Shown: piece after piece, positions 15,017 through 23,880 of the stretch
How the letters are laid out: each line of letters begins with the position of its first letter
How positions within the stretch are numbered: position 1 is the stretch's first letter
Origin: an uncultured bacterium
Lineage (GTDB): Bacteria; Bacillota; Clostridia; Lachnospirales; Lachnospiraceae
Length of the DNA: 64,000 bases
Direction of reading: 5' to 3'
NCBI GenBank assembly: GCA_905216215.1
Contig: CAJMSZ010000004.1
Span: 8,372 to 72,371, forward strand
Notes under the pieces: model-generated
Databases searched by the model: none
Seen by the model: only the letters and a program-made list of their open reading frames with translations
Told to the model about the DNA's origin: nothing
Made by a program: the position numbers and the translations under genes

Positions 15017-16768
15017 TTAACATAATAAATAATCTACATATTTTTCAGCCATTATTCTCCAGTTCTCCAGGGCTTCTCCCATTACTGCGCCACAGGATTC
15101 CCTGTACATCGCCCATACAAACCAGTAATATGCAATAATAGCGGTATATGCCATAAAATGAAACTTCGTCGTTTCATTATAGTTTTCTTGTAAATACTCC
15201 TTAATAAACCGTTCCGCCTCATCAAACTCGTACATTGCATCTACAATGTAATATCCCACATCAATTCCTGGATCTGAATACCCGGAATACTCCCAGTCAA
15301 TCAGTATGACTTCTCCATCCGGTTTAAACATCCAGTTTGGTTTATAGGTATCTCCATGACAGAAACACTTTTGGATGCCATCACCAAGGGTTCTCTCATA
15401 AACAGTTCCGATTTTCTTCTTAAGATTTTCATATTGTCTGAAACACTCTGGATCCTTGCTCAGAAGCAATGCTTCCATATCTCCCGCATCTTCCCATGGC
15501 TTCATACCATAATCAACCTTCACATCTGAACGATGAAGCTTACGTAACACTTCCAGAACTTTCTTTGAATCCTCAAATGACGTATAATCTGGTTCTCTGA
15601 ATTGTGGCACAAAAACTGATATCTTCCATCCCTCATTTACATCCGCATAAATATAAGTAGGATCAATCCCAATCTCTTTTGCCTTAATAAGCGAGGTCTT
15701 TTCGTTCTTACGGTTAATGATACTTTCCGTTCCGTCACCTGGATGACGGTAAATATAGTCAACCCCATTAATTTTAAAAATAAATGAGGTATTGGTCATT
15801 CCTTCACTTACATTTCTGAAATCAACAATATCTTCTTCGTCGCACCGGAAAATCAGTTTAATATTACGGATAATCTCACTATGCGTATACCCAAGATACT
15901 GTACATCAAATTCTCTTAATTCTTCAAAATAATCAAATTCAAATATACTAGAAGCGGTATACTCCTTAAAATACATTGGAGGCAACTCATTCAAATAATC
16001 TTTTACCAGACGTTCCCAGAATTCGTTATTATATTTTCCCACTTCTCGGTCTGCCTCTGCTAACGCAACAAACGCATCTGAGAAATCCTTCCTCCAAAAT
16101 GCATGTCCTAATAAAATCTGCCCCTGGCTTCTTCCCTTCTCCATTGCAATAATTCTGCCATCAGAATCTGTATCTGCATAAATCTCATTCATCTCTTTCT
16201 TTACAGAAATGCCTGCATTAAATGTCTGATACTCAAACTGATGAAAAGGATTTTCCACAAAATAGCTATCACTCACGCAAACATATGTATTTTTTAATTC
16301 TTCTCTTGCAAGATATAAGCTTTCAATATTATTTTTGATGTTGAAAGCATCATTTATGATGAATTTCACGCCATATTTATCTTCCAAGTAATAAAACATT
16401 TCTTTTTTATAGCCTATCACCACTGTGATATTCTTGATTCCGGCTTCCTGCAATTGTTGAATCTGACGTTCGATCAGCTTTTCACCCTTTACTTCAAACA
16501 ATCCTTTTGGCTGCTCCAAAGATAAGGGAATGAATCTTGTGGATGCGCCTGCCGCAAGAATTACTGCATTATTTACCCGATATGGCTCTAGGGCATGCAT
16601 TCCCTCCTCTGTTAATCTGGAATTTCGGATCATCCCCAGTTCTTCTAATTGATTATACACAGACTGATTACCAGTTATCCGTACACTCTCAATTTCTGAC
16701 AGATTGCTGGCACGTCCAAGGCTGCCATCATACAGACTATTAAGCACATAAAATTCTTCTTTATTCAT
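15017..16768 (-). CDS. Winged-helix / LicC cytidylyltransferase / LicA choline kinase fusion
   Basis: A 583-residue three-part protein. Residues 1-65 form a degenerate winged helix ending in the shared linker ALEPYRVNNAV. Residues 68-290 form a LicC-like nucleotidyltransferase (AAGASTRFIP, EQPKGLFEVKG). Residues 300-583 form a choline/ethanolamine kinase of the LicA/APH fold with the catalytic loop HGDTYKPN (His471, Asp473, Asn478) and metal-binding DWE (Asp491). So one chain could phosphorylate an amino alcohol and then make its CDP derivative. An AAGGAGA site precedes the ATG at 16768. The gene is 12 bases behind the amidohydrolase. Catalytic residues are intact. Substrate identity is inferred. 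Confidence 0.88.
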   Translation of the reverse strand: MNKEEFYVLNSLYDGSLGRASNLSEIESVRITGNQSVYNQLEELGMIRNSRLTEEGMHALEPYRVNNAVILAAGASTRFIPLSLEQPKGLFEVKGEKLIERQIQQLQEAGIKNITVVIGYKKEMFYYLEDKYGVKFIINDAFNIKNNIESLYLAREELKNTYVCVSDSYFVENPFHQFEYQTFNAGISVKKEMNEIYADTDSDGRIIAMEKGRSQGQILLGHAFWRKDFSDAFVALAEADREVGKYNNEFWERLVKDYLNELPPMYFKEYTASSIFEFDYFEELREFDVQYLGYTHSEIIRNIKLIFRCDEEDIVDFRNVSEGMTNTSFIFKINGVDYIYRHPGDGTESIINRKNEKTSLIKAKEIGIDPTYIYADVNEGWKISVFVPQFREPDYTSFEDSKKVLEVLRKLHRSDVKVDYGMKPWEDAGDMEALLLSKDPECFRQYENLKKKIGTVYERTLGDGIQKCFCHGDTYKPNWMFKPDGEVILIDWEYSGYSDPGIDVGYYIVDAMYEFDEAERFIKEYLQENYNETTKFHFMAYTAIIAYYWFVWAMYRESCGAVMGEALENWRIMAEKYVDYLLC

Positions 16769-16780
16769 ACTGTTCTCCTT

Positions 16781-18349
16781 TTATACCTTTACAGATGAAG
16801 TAAGTCCTCTGAGTACCGCTTTTAATATACTTCCCTTACAACTTTGATAAGGCTTACCTGACAAATAAAGCTGCTCTACCTTTATTTCTTTTATTTTATC
16901 CTTCGGAACCACATACGGATTGGCAGATAAAACTACCATATCTGCTATTTTCCCCACTTCAAGGCTTCCTCTTTCCTTCTCGTCAAATGCGGTATAATAA
17001 CCATTATATGTACACATACGTACTGCTTCTTGTACAGAAACTGCTTCTCTTTGATTATCGTTATTAACTGCTCGATCAATCCAGATGATAGGATCTGGGG
17101 AAGTGCACGGAGCATCTGAACCAAGAGAAATAAAAATTTCATTCTCCTGTAATGTCCGTATCGGATTTAACCGTTTACATCTATCAGCTCCAAGAATTTC
17201 TGTCAGATACTCATCTGGCTCTTGTTTCCAATTAATAAATGCACTCTGCATAGGCATGAGAATATGATACTCCTTACATATCCTGATGCCTTCCTCCGTC
17301 GGCAGACAATCATGAATAATTCCATGTCTGTGATCCTCTCTTGGATAATCATCCAGCGCCGCTTTCAGTGCCTTACATGCCTGATCAAATGCTTTATCTC
17401 CAATAGCATGCAGTTCAATCTGAAGTCCCGCTCTATTAGCTTCTTTACAGAAATCGATTACTTTTTGGTCATCGTAATACAGAACCCCATCTCCGCCAAT
17501 ATCATCCACATAATCCGCATTCATCGCAGCATCATGTGAGCCAAAACACCCATCAAGTGCACATTCAAAACAACCTCCTATACGAGGCAGTTTTCTGCTT
17601 GTTGCCACTTTAACATTAAGCGATTGTGGATATACTCTTAACTGGAAATCATTTGTTAACCCTTTCGCAAAGATCTTTTCCATCGTAATATCCAGGTTAC
17701 CAGCAAAACCCACTCCACTCACCGTATGAATACAGCCAATTCCTTTACTCGCCTGAAAATCCACTGCTTCTTGCATATTCCGAAACAATTCAGAAAGCGA
17801 TAAAGAATTAGAAAGATAATTCGAAACCTTAAAAAAAGCTTCTTGATTCATTTCTCCCGTATCTGGATGATAACCTCTGAGACTCTTCACACTGTCTTCC
17901 AGTTTTTCAAGCAATCTGGAATTGATAACACAAGCATGTCCATCATATTTCACAACCATAATTTCTTTATCCGGACATACCAAATCCAGTTCTTCCCTGC
18001 TTACCAGCTTTTTCTCTGCTACAGAGTACGGAGATGCCCCAAAAGCAATCAGTGTTTTTGCTGATGATTTTTGAGAAAACTCCTTTACCATTTCCAGAAT
18101 CTCCACATTAGACTCTGCATCCATAACATTAAGCCCTGCATGAAACGTTGAAAAAGATGCAAAATGTTGATGGGTATCAGCAAAAGATGGAAGCAAGGCT
18201 CTATCACTGAGCGGAATCATTTCTGCCTGTTCATATTCCTTTGGCAGCGTATTACCAACATATTGGATTCTCCCTTGATCCTCTACCAGATACCGAAAAA
18301 CATCATTATTCTGATTTACAGTTACAATATTTCCAATATAACATTTCAT
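16781..18349 (-). CDS. YtcJ-like amidohydrolase
   Basis: A 522-residue metal-dependent hydrolase of the amidohydrolase-3 (YtcJ/AepA) group. The first metal motif is DTHQHF near residues 58-63; further ligands are expected at HAIGDKAF, HGIIHDC and LGSDAPC, all visible. The C-terminal composite beta domain (GSLEVGKIADMVVLSANP) is typical. No signal peptide, so cytoplasmic. It lies in the licC operon, 12 bases ahead of the kinase fusion and 23 bases behind the third cytidylyltransferase. Relatives cleave N-acyl or N-formyl amines, so it may free an amino alcohol or amine from an N-acylated precursor. That role is an inference. Confidence 0.85.
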   Translation of the reverse strand: MKCYIGNIVTVNQNNDVFRYLVEDQGRIQYVGNTLPKEYEQAEMIPLSDRALLPSFADTHQHFASFSTFHAGLNVMDAESNVEILEMVKEFSQKSSAKTLIAFGASPYSVAEKKLVSREELDLVCPDKEIMVVKYDGHACVINSRLLEKLEDSVKSLRGYHPDTGEMNQEAFFKVSNYLSNSLSLSELFRNMQEAVDFQASKGIGCIHTVSGVGFAGNLDITMEKIFAKGLTNDFQLRVYPQSLNVKVATSRKLPRIGGCFECALDGCFGSHDAAMNADYVDDIGGDGVLYYDDQKVIDFCKEANRAGLQIELHAIGDKAFDQACKALKAALDDYPREDHRHGIIHDCLPTEEGIRICKEYHILMPMQSAFINWKQEPDEYLTEILGADRCKRLNPIRTLQENEIFISLGSDAPCTSPDPIIWIDRAVNNDNQREAVSVQEAVRMCTYNGYYTAFDEKERGSLEVGKIADMVVLSANPYVVPKDKIKEIKVEQLYLSGKPYQSCKGSILKAVLRGLTSSVKV

Positions 18350-18372
18350 AATTTTTCTCCATGTCCGCTTTC

Positions 18373-19275
18373 CTATCTGTAACTTAGATCAAGCTGCGCT
18401 AGCTCATAATAATTGTCAATCTCCATAATATCCGACTTATTACAATGTCTTATTTCTACGTGATAGTTTTCTTTCATAAGTACAAGCGGAATGAATTCCC
18501 AGAAATAGTCTTTTCCACCTTCTACATTATTATATACATGTGCAAAATCTGCTCTCAGCTTTGCGCTATCCGCTTCATTCCAATAAGAAATTCCGTAATA
18601 ATTATAACAATATGTATTTCCTTTTTGATAATCGATAATACATCCCTTCTCATCCTGCCTAAAGCTCCAGTCATCTGTTTCCAAGGAGTACGCTCCAAGA
18701 ATATTGCTTGTATATTGATATTTTGTAATAATATCTGGATTCGTGATATATAAATCTGCTTCGCATAAATAACAATTGTCAATCGCATCCAGTACCGCTA
18801 TTGCTGACGAAATATTATTTGTCTTGTCATATTCATCATTATCAACCAGTTTTAAAAACGGATACTTTCTAAGAAGTTCATCAAAACGCTCTTTTTTATA
18901 TCCTCGAACAATCGTAATATCTTCAATTCCAACGCGAACAAGAGCATCTAATAAGGTATCTAAAATCCGGATACCATTTACCGTTACAAGTGGCTTTGGT
19001 CTGTCAGATGTAGCCGGCATCATACGAGAGCCGAATCCCGCAGCCATAACAACTGCCTTTCTTACACGGTATGGTTCCAAAGCCTCCATACCTTCTTCTG
19101 TTACTTTTATCTTATTTCCGATTTTTTGTATCCACTTATTTTTCTCCAATACCTCAAGTGATTTACTGATCATAGTTCCTGAGATTTTCAAAGAATCAGA
19201 AATCGCCCTAAGCGCATAGTCCTGTTCCTTGCAGCGCTCCAAATACGTCATAATTTCAAACTCATATCTGTTCAT
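18373..19275 (-). CDS. Winged-helix / LicC-like cytidylyltransferase fusion (copy 2)
   Basis: A 300-residue protein built like the gene at 12548: winged helix (about 1-66, HTH around LRAISDSLKISGTMISKSL), linker TEEGMEALEPYRVRKAV, then a nucleotidyltransferase with AAGFGSRMMP and RPKPLVTVNG. It is clearly closer to the 12548 copy than to the kinase-fused one; both share ILDTLLDA, EADLY/EADLL and GISYW motifs. It is the first gene of the operon, behind an extended -10 promoter. The first-gene position and the DNA-binding-type domain make it the best candidate for an autoregulator. The reaction (CDP activation of an amino-alcohol phosphate) is inferred from the LicC family. Confidence 0.85.
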   Translation of the reverse strand: MNRYEFEIMTYLERCKEQDYALRAISDSLKISGTMISKSLEVLEKNKWIQKIGNKIKVTEEGMEALEPYRVRKAVVMAAGFGSRMMPATSDRPKPLVTVNGIRILDTLLDALVRVGIEDITIVRGYKKERFDELLRKYPFLKLVDNDEYDKTNNISSAIAVLDAIDNCYLCEADLYITNPDIITKYQYTSNILGAYSLETDDWSFRQDEKGCIIDYQKGNTYCYNYYGISYWNEADSAKLRADFAHVYNNVEGGKDYFWEFIPLVLMKENYHVEIRHCNKSDIMEIDNYYELAQLDLSYR

Positions 19276-19327
19276 ACTTTTCCTCTTTCTTTTTTATATT
19301 GAACACTTAAACGATACATTAATATTT

Positions 19328-19356
19328 ATTATAGCATATATCTCACATATTTTGTA
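19328..19356 (-). promoter_or_regulatory. Promoter of the licC operon
   Basis: On the minus strand TGCTATAAT, an extended -10 (hexamer 19328-19333), with a poor -35 (TACAAA, 19351-19356) 17 bases away. It lies 53 bases upstream of the first gene. The weak -35 is typical of promoters helped or controlled by a regulator. Confidence 0.6.
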
Positions 19357-19410
19357 CCATATTTTTTCAATTTTTAAAAATTACTTTCTATATTTGAACA
19401 TTTCATCAAC

Positions 19411-19471
19411 AAAAAAAGTTTCTTTGAACCTAAGAATCTGTGGTTTCAAGCTTAGGTTACAAAAGAAACTT
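19411..19471 (-). terminator. Long-stem terminator of the surface-glycan operon
   Basis: An interrupted stem pairs AAGTTTCTTT...AACCTAAG with CTTAGGTT...AAAGAAACTT across 19417-19471; on the minus strand it runs into seven T (19411-19417). It lies directly after licD and isolates the glycan operon from the licC operon. Confidence 0.85.
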
Positions 19472-19488
19472 CTTTTCATATATTTATT

Positions 19489-20316
19489 TTAATTTTTATA
19501 TTCCAGATAAGATTTCTCTGTATCAATAATATTACAAGTATGCAATGGCACGCGTTCCTCTTCAGGTGGAAATTGCATATAATTTCCATAAACTCTTGTT
19601 AAATAATAATCATATTTTGAAGGAACAATAATTTCCATGTCATCAAACGGAAGTTTTACACCCTCTCCATATACATCCATCGGAACTGCCTCTCTTTTAG
19701 GAGTATCCGATACCATACAACTTACAAGTTTACCATTTTTTGCGGCATACTTCTTTACCAATTTTTCTTTCTTTATACCAGCTTCTCTCCGGGTAAGATT
19801 ACCTTTTAAGCATTTATAAATCCTTGCAAATATTTTCCGATATCCTTGAAGCTTTTGTATATCTCCCGCTTGATATAAAAAATTATCATATATGACACGT
19901 TTCATCATAAATATAATTTTACTTATTGGATTTTCCGGATAATAATCAAGAGGAAATATATCCATATAAATTCCATGATTGATATCATCATTTTGTGTTC
20001 CTATTTCCCAAAATGTAGTATCACTTCTCCGCAGTTTTGCAAATGGCTGACAGTATTCCTTTTCACTTTCTAAATTCTGCACGAAATAATTATCCGGCAA
20101 TAATGCAGGTGCTTTCTTACAAAAAGTCTCATAATCCTTTCTTAACATTACAACATCAATATCGTCATCCCACGGAATAAACCCTTTATGTCTGACCGCA
20201 CCTAATGCAGTTCCATATCCTGCATACCATTTCAAATGCAATTGTTCACATACACCTGCAAATTCATTTAATATTTCTTTTTCTACTTCTTTCACGTTTT
20301 CTATTTTATTATTCAT
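19489..20316 (-). CDS. licD: LicD-family phosphocholine-type transferase
   Basis: LicD proteins transfer phosphocholine (or a related phospho-group) from a CDP donor to sugars of teichoic acid or capsule at the inner face of the membrane. The 275-residue product has the family core GYGTALGAVRHKGFIPWDDD around residues 33-52, with the acidic triad DDDIDV as catalytic and metal site, and the closing block YDYYLTRVYGNYM. It is last in the glycan operon, three bases behind the flippase, and followed by a strong terminator. Its neighbour operon makes the likely CDP donors. The exact donor and acceptor are inferred. Confidence 0.92.
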   Translation of the reverse strand: MNNKIENVKEVEKEILNEFAGVCEQLHLKWYAGYGTALGAVRHKGFIPWDDDIDVVMLRKDYETFCKKAPALLPDNYFVQNLESEKEYCQPFAKLRRSDTTFWEIGTQNDDINHGIYMDIFPLDYYPENPISKIIFMMKRVIYDNFLYQAGDIQKLQGYRKIFARIYKCLKGNLTRREAGIKKEKLVKKYAAKNGKLVSCMVSDTPKREAVPMDVYGEGVKLPFDDMEIIVPSKYDYYLTRVYGNYMQFPPEEERVPLHTCNIIDTEKSYLEYKN

Positions 20317-20319
20317 TGT

Positions 20320-21762
20320 TTATTTTTTCCTCTTTACCATTTTAAGAATCATTCCAATTAATGGATCCTTCGTTATAATCAAAAACAATCCATATACAAC
20401 AACACAACCACTGACAACTGAAATAATATTGAACCAGTATCCCAAACCAAAACTCTTAAAGATTTGTGCAATTGGTATAAACAGTAATGATACAAATAAA
20501 TATTTCAAATTATTCAAACCAAACAATCCTGTTTTCATTTGTGTGTGTCTCTCAAAATACCTCACACATAATACAACAACAAGCATACAAGCAACCATTG
20601 TTGTAAATAATGAGGAAAATGCAGAGAATTTTCCAGTAAATACTAACAAGAAATTACTTATGCCGTTAAATATTCCACCATAAAGCAAATATAATGTTAA
20701 ACGTTTTTCGAATCCCCAGACATACATCATCAAATTCGTCACTACCGACTCAAAACCATATACAATTCTTGCCACTGCTGCGAGCACCAGAACTGCATAA
20801 GCATATGTATACACATCCTTTGTGTATAACCACATGATTTCTTTTGACAAAACCAGGACACCAACTGCCATAGGTAAAAGAATTGAAAAATACACGCGAA
20901 CAGTTTCTTTAAAAGTAGATAAATATGCTTCTTTATCTCCCAATCCTATATAACCAGAAAGTCTTGGTATTGCTACTGTCAACAACGACAACGGGATTGT
21001 TGAAATCATCCCAACCAATGTATAAGGAATCGTGTATTCTGTTACTGCAATATCATTAACAAACGGACTTAACATAATTTTATCCAGCTGAGTATAAAGC
21101 AACTCAATGTTAACAAGTAATAACGATACAATCAACGGTATGATATGTTTCTTGATTTCAATATTTTTAAAGGAAAATCTGAACTGACGCTTTAAATAAC
21201 AAAAACTAATAAAATTGTTTAACAGTACCGTCATACTGACTACTACTGAATATATCACAACATCTGTCGGTTTTCTTACAAATGCAAAAATAGCCACAAA
21301 ATACAAAACACGGACTAGAATTGTCTTTTTCGTGATAAATGCATAATTCTCAACAGCTTCATTCACAAATTCAATATAAAATACATTCGATACCATTTGA
21401 ATGATCATTGTTAAATAAACATAGGTATCTATTCCATTTCCACGGATAACAATATAGATAATATAAAATACCGTAACCAGTAAATTAGAAAGGATTCCAA
21501 TAAGGAACAAACTAGAAAATACTTTTTCAGTTTTCTCTAAATCACTTTTTACTTTACTTATTTCGCGAACCCCATAGTTATAAATACCAAAGGCACCCAA
21601 TATAAAAAATATCTGAAATTCTGCATAGACACGATTATACACTCCATACAATTCCGGAGTAAGCAGGCCTGCAATATAGGGACCTACAAAAAGTGGAACC
21701 AACAAATTAAATACATTCAATATTACCTTATAAATTGCATTTTTTGCTAAAGATGATTTCAA
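20320..21762 (-). CDS. Wzx-type polysaccharide flippase (MVF/PST family)
   Basis: A 480-residue membrane protein with about 14 helices that would flip lipid-linked repeat units across the membrane. The N-terminal block LAKNAIYKVILNVFNLLVPL and the GPYIAGLLTPELYGVYN segment are typical of the PST flippases. The start is a TTG at 21762 with an AAGGAGA site five bases upstream, overlapping the preceding stop by two bases; the open frame upstream of it lies inside the previous gene. Between the GT2 gene and licD in the glycan operon. Substrate specificity cannot be read. Confidence 0.9.
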   Translation of the reverse strand: MKSSLAKNAIYKVILNVFNLLVPLFVGPYIAGLLTPELYGVYNRVYAEFQIFFILGAFGIYNYGVREISKVKSDLEKTEKVFSSLFLIGILSNLLVTVFYIIYIVIRGNGIDTYVYLTMIIQMVSNVFYIEFVNEAVENYAFITKKTILVRVLYFVAIFAFVRKPTDVVIYSVVVSMTVLLNNFISFCYLKRQFRFSFKNIEIKKHIIPLIVSLLLVNIELLYTQLDKIMLSPFVNDIAVTEYTIPYTLVGMISTIPLSLLTVAIPRLSGYIGLGDKEAYLSTFKETVRVYFSILLPMAVGVLVLSKEIMWLYTKDVYTYAYAVLVLAAVARIVYGFESVVTNLMMYVWGFEKRLTLYLLYGGIFNGISNFLLVFTGKFSAFSSLFTTMVACMLVVVLCVRYFERHTQMKTGLFGLNNLKYLFVSLLFIPIAQIFKSFGLGYWFNIISVVSGCVVVYGLFLIITKDPLIGMILKMVKRKK

Positions 21763-22718
21763 ATTCGTTCTCCTTTTTTTAAGCAACCTTTGATTTTAAA
21801 AAGTAACTGTGATATTCTCCACATTCCTTTCGCATTCAAAATTGCTATAATCTGCTGATTTTTTGAAAATTCCTTAAAAGCATTATCTTTTTTGTAATTA
21901 GGATATTGTTTTAATACATAATTACGCATTTCCCAAATAATCTTTCCCTTTTCCGGATTATTCTGCTGAGCGACACGATTAATGGAAGTAATTAAAATAT
22001 GTTCAATATACATATACTCTAGATCATATGCATATTTTTCATACAAAGAATGTTCCTTTGCAAAGCCCACAATTTGATCCATTACCTTTAATATATCCAG
22101 ATTCTTTCTCGAATTATGATTATGCATAGTAGAACCTTCCCGGCAAAATGCATGATAAAATGCTTCCTCGCAATACGCAACCTTTTCAGTTTGCATCAAT
22201 AGTTGCATTCCAAAGCAAAAATCTTCATACCACAACCCTGCTGGAAAGCGAATATTACCTACCATGTCTCTTGCAAATATTTTATTACACACAGATCCGC
22301 ATTTTCTAAACTTTCCTACATCTGATTGTCTATGATATACATCATATTCCGGGTAATGATCCACTGTATTACATATTACAATATTCGCATCCTCTTCAAT
22401 AGCTTTCAGGTACATTGTTTCAAACATGGTAAGATCTACCCAGTCATCACTGTCTACAAAACCAACATATTCCCCTTTTGCATAATCTAATGCCATATTC
22501 CTGGCACTTCCCTGTCCCCCATTTTCCTTCCAAAATGACCGAACACGCCCTGGATACTTTTCCACATATTGATCAATAATTACCTGAGATTGATCTGGCG
22601 ATCCATCATTCACAACAAGGATTTCAAGCTCCTTCAGTGTTTGATTGACCAATGAATCCAGACATTTACTTAAATACTGTTCCACATTATAAACCGGAAC
22701 AATGACACTTACTTTCAT
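21759..22718 (-). CDS. GT2-family glycosyltransferase (first of two)
   Basis: A 319-residue GT-A fold glycosyltransferase acting on lipid-linked sugars at the cytoplasmic face. Visible: the start VSVIVPVYNVEQYLSKCLDSL, the nucleotide site VVNDGSPDQS, and the metal site FVDSDDWVD near residue 92. The C-terminal third is variable and probably sets acceptor choice. GGAGGAG ribosome site seven bases upstream of the ATG at 22718. It overlaps the flippase gene by a few bases. The sugar transferred is unknown. Confidence 0.9.
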   Translation of the reverse strand: MKVSVIVPVYNVEQYLSKCLDSLVNQTLKELEILVVNDGSPDQSQVIIDQYVEKYPGRVRSFWKENGGQGSARNMALDYAKGEYVGFVDSDDWVDLTMFETMYLKAIEEDANIVICNTVDHYPEYDVYHRQSDVGKFRKCGSVCNKIFARDMVGNIRFPAGLWYEDFCFGMQLLMQTEKVAYCEEAFYHAFCREGSTMHNHNSRKNLDILKVMDQIVGFAKEHSLYEKYAYDLEYMYIEHILITSINRVAQQNNPEKGKIIWEMRNYVLKQYPNYKKDNAFKEFSKNQQIIAILNAKGMWRISQLLFKIKGCLKKGERI

Positions 22719-22722
22719 CCAC

Positions 22723-23853
22723 TTACTCCTCCAATATGCGAATCCACTTTTTTAAAACACTTTCTTTTGAAAATGTCTGCGCTTTTTTTATTGCTGCAGC
22801 AGACATTTGCCCCCTTAATCTTTCATCCTTTAGAAGTTTTTCCAAACAACGAAGATACTTCCGTTCATCATTATCTGGGATCAGATATCCATTCATCCCG
22901 TCATCTATAATTGCTTTCGGTCCAACTCGTACATCATATGCTATTACCGGAAGACCTACGGAAATAGCCTCTAATAAAACAAATGGTAATGCCTCTGTAT
23001 AAGATGTCATCATATACAAAATCGACTGTTCCATTTCCTGAATTACCTTGTCATGCTCCACTGCTCCCATCAGCTTCACTTCGTCTTCTAAATGATTGAC
23101 CTGAATTAACTTCTGTAAGTTGTCTTTTTCATCTCCATTACCAATAATTTTCAAAACTGGTTTGTTTTCAATCTGTAACTTTCCCCAGAGATTGATCATG
23201 CGTTCAAACCCTTTTACTTTATCCAGCCGTCCAACCGCAATTACTTGATTTTTCACATCCAAGTATCCCTTTACTGGTATGCTTTCCAAAAAATTAGGAA
23301 TCACTACTCGACAAGTATGTGAATTCTTTTGCATCATTTCGTCGATTTCTTTCTTCAGGGATTCTGTCAACAACACAAAATAGTCAATCCTACTATAATT
23401 GTTCTGAAAATCCTTTATTAATTTCTTACTAAATCTATGATCATGATGCAGCTGGGCAATTTTTTTTACATTTGCTTTCCCATATTTGGAAAGCAACACG
23501 GAATGTTCATTTCTAGTCGAAATAATAACGCCATCGTCTATTTCTTTAAATTTCTGAACCATAACCTTTTGTTTCAAAAATAGTACTTTAACTGAATAGA
23601 AACCTTCCTTCAGAATTCTGATAAGGTGCTTTCTGTGTACGGCATCTTTAAATTCTTCCTTATTCGGATGTACATCTGTTAAATAAGTAATTTTTACACG
23701 CTCATCCAGATGATACACAGGATTTCCCAAATTATATATACATAACACTTCAACTGCATAGCCTTGCTCGACCAAGGCATTTGCCAATAATGTAATTGCC
23801 ATTTCGACTCCACCATGCATCATATGAAGACTGGTAATATACACTTTTTTCAC
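22723..23853 (-). CDS. GT4-family glycosyltransferase
   Basis: A 376-residue GT-B fold transferase. The N-terminal half has HMMHGGVEMAITLLANAL, the C-terminal half has the GT4 donor-binding block VIAVGRLDKVKGFERMINLW and the E-x7-E region SYTEALPFVLLEAISVGLPV. The start is a GTG at 23853 with an AAAGGAGT site seven bases upstream. It lies between the polymerase gene and a GT2 gene in the glycan operon. It likely adds a hexose or N-acetylhexosamine to the growing repeat; the donor is unknown. Confidence 0.9.
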   Translation of the reverse strand: MKKVYITSLHMMHGGVEMAITLLANALVEQGYAVEVLCIYNLGNPVYHLDERVKITYLTDVHPNKEEFKDAVHRKHLIRILKEGFYSVKVLFLKQKVMVQKFKEIDDGVIISTRNEHSVLLSKYGKANVKKIAQLHHDHRFSKKLIKDFQNNYSRIDYFVLLTESLKKEIDEMMQKNSHTCRVVIPNFLESIPVKGYLDVKNQVIAVGRLDKVKGFERMINLWGKLQIENKPVLKIIGNGDEKDNLQKLIQVNHLEDEVKLMGAVEHDKVIQEMEQSILYMMTSYTEALPFVLLEAISVGLPVIAYDVRVGPKAIIDDGMNGYLIPDNDERKYLRCLEKLLKDERLRGQMSAAAIKKAQTFSKESVLKKWIRILEE

Positions 23854-23880
23854 TTCTGTACTCCTTTCTCCGTTGCAATT

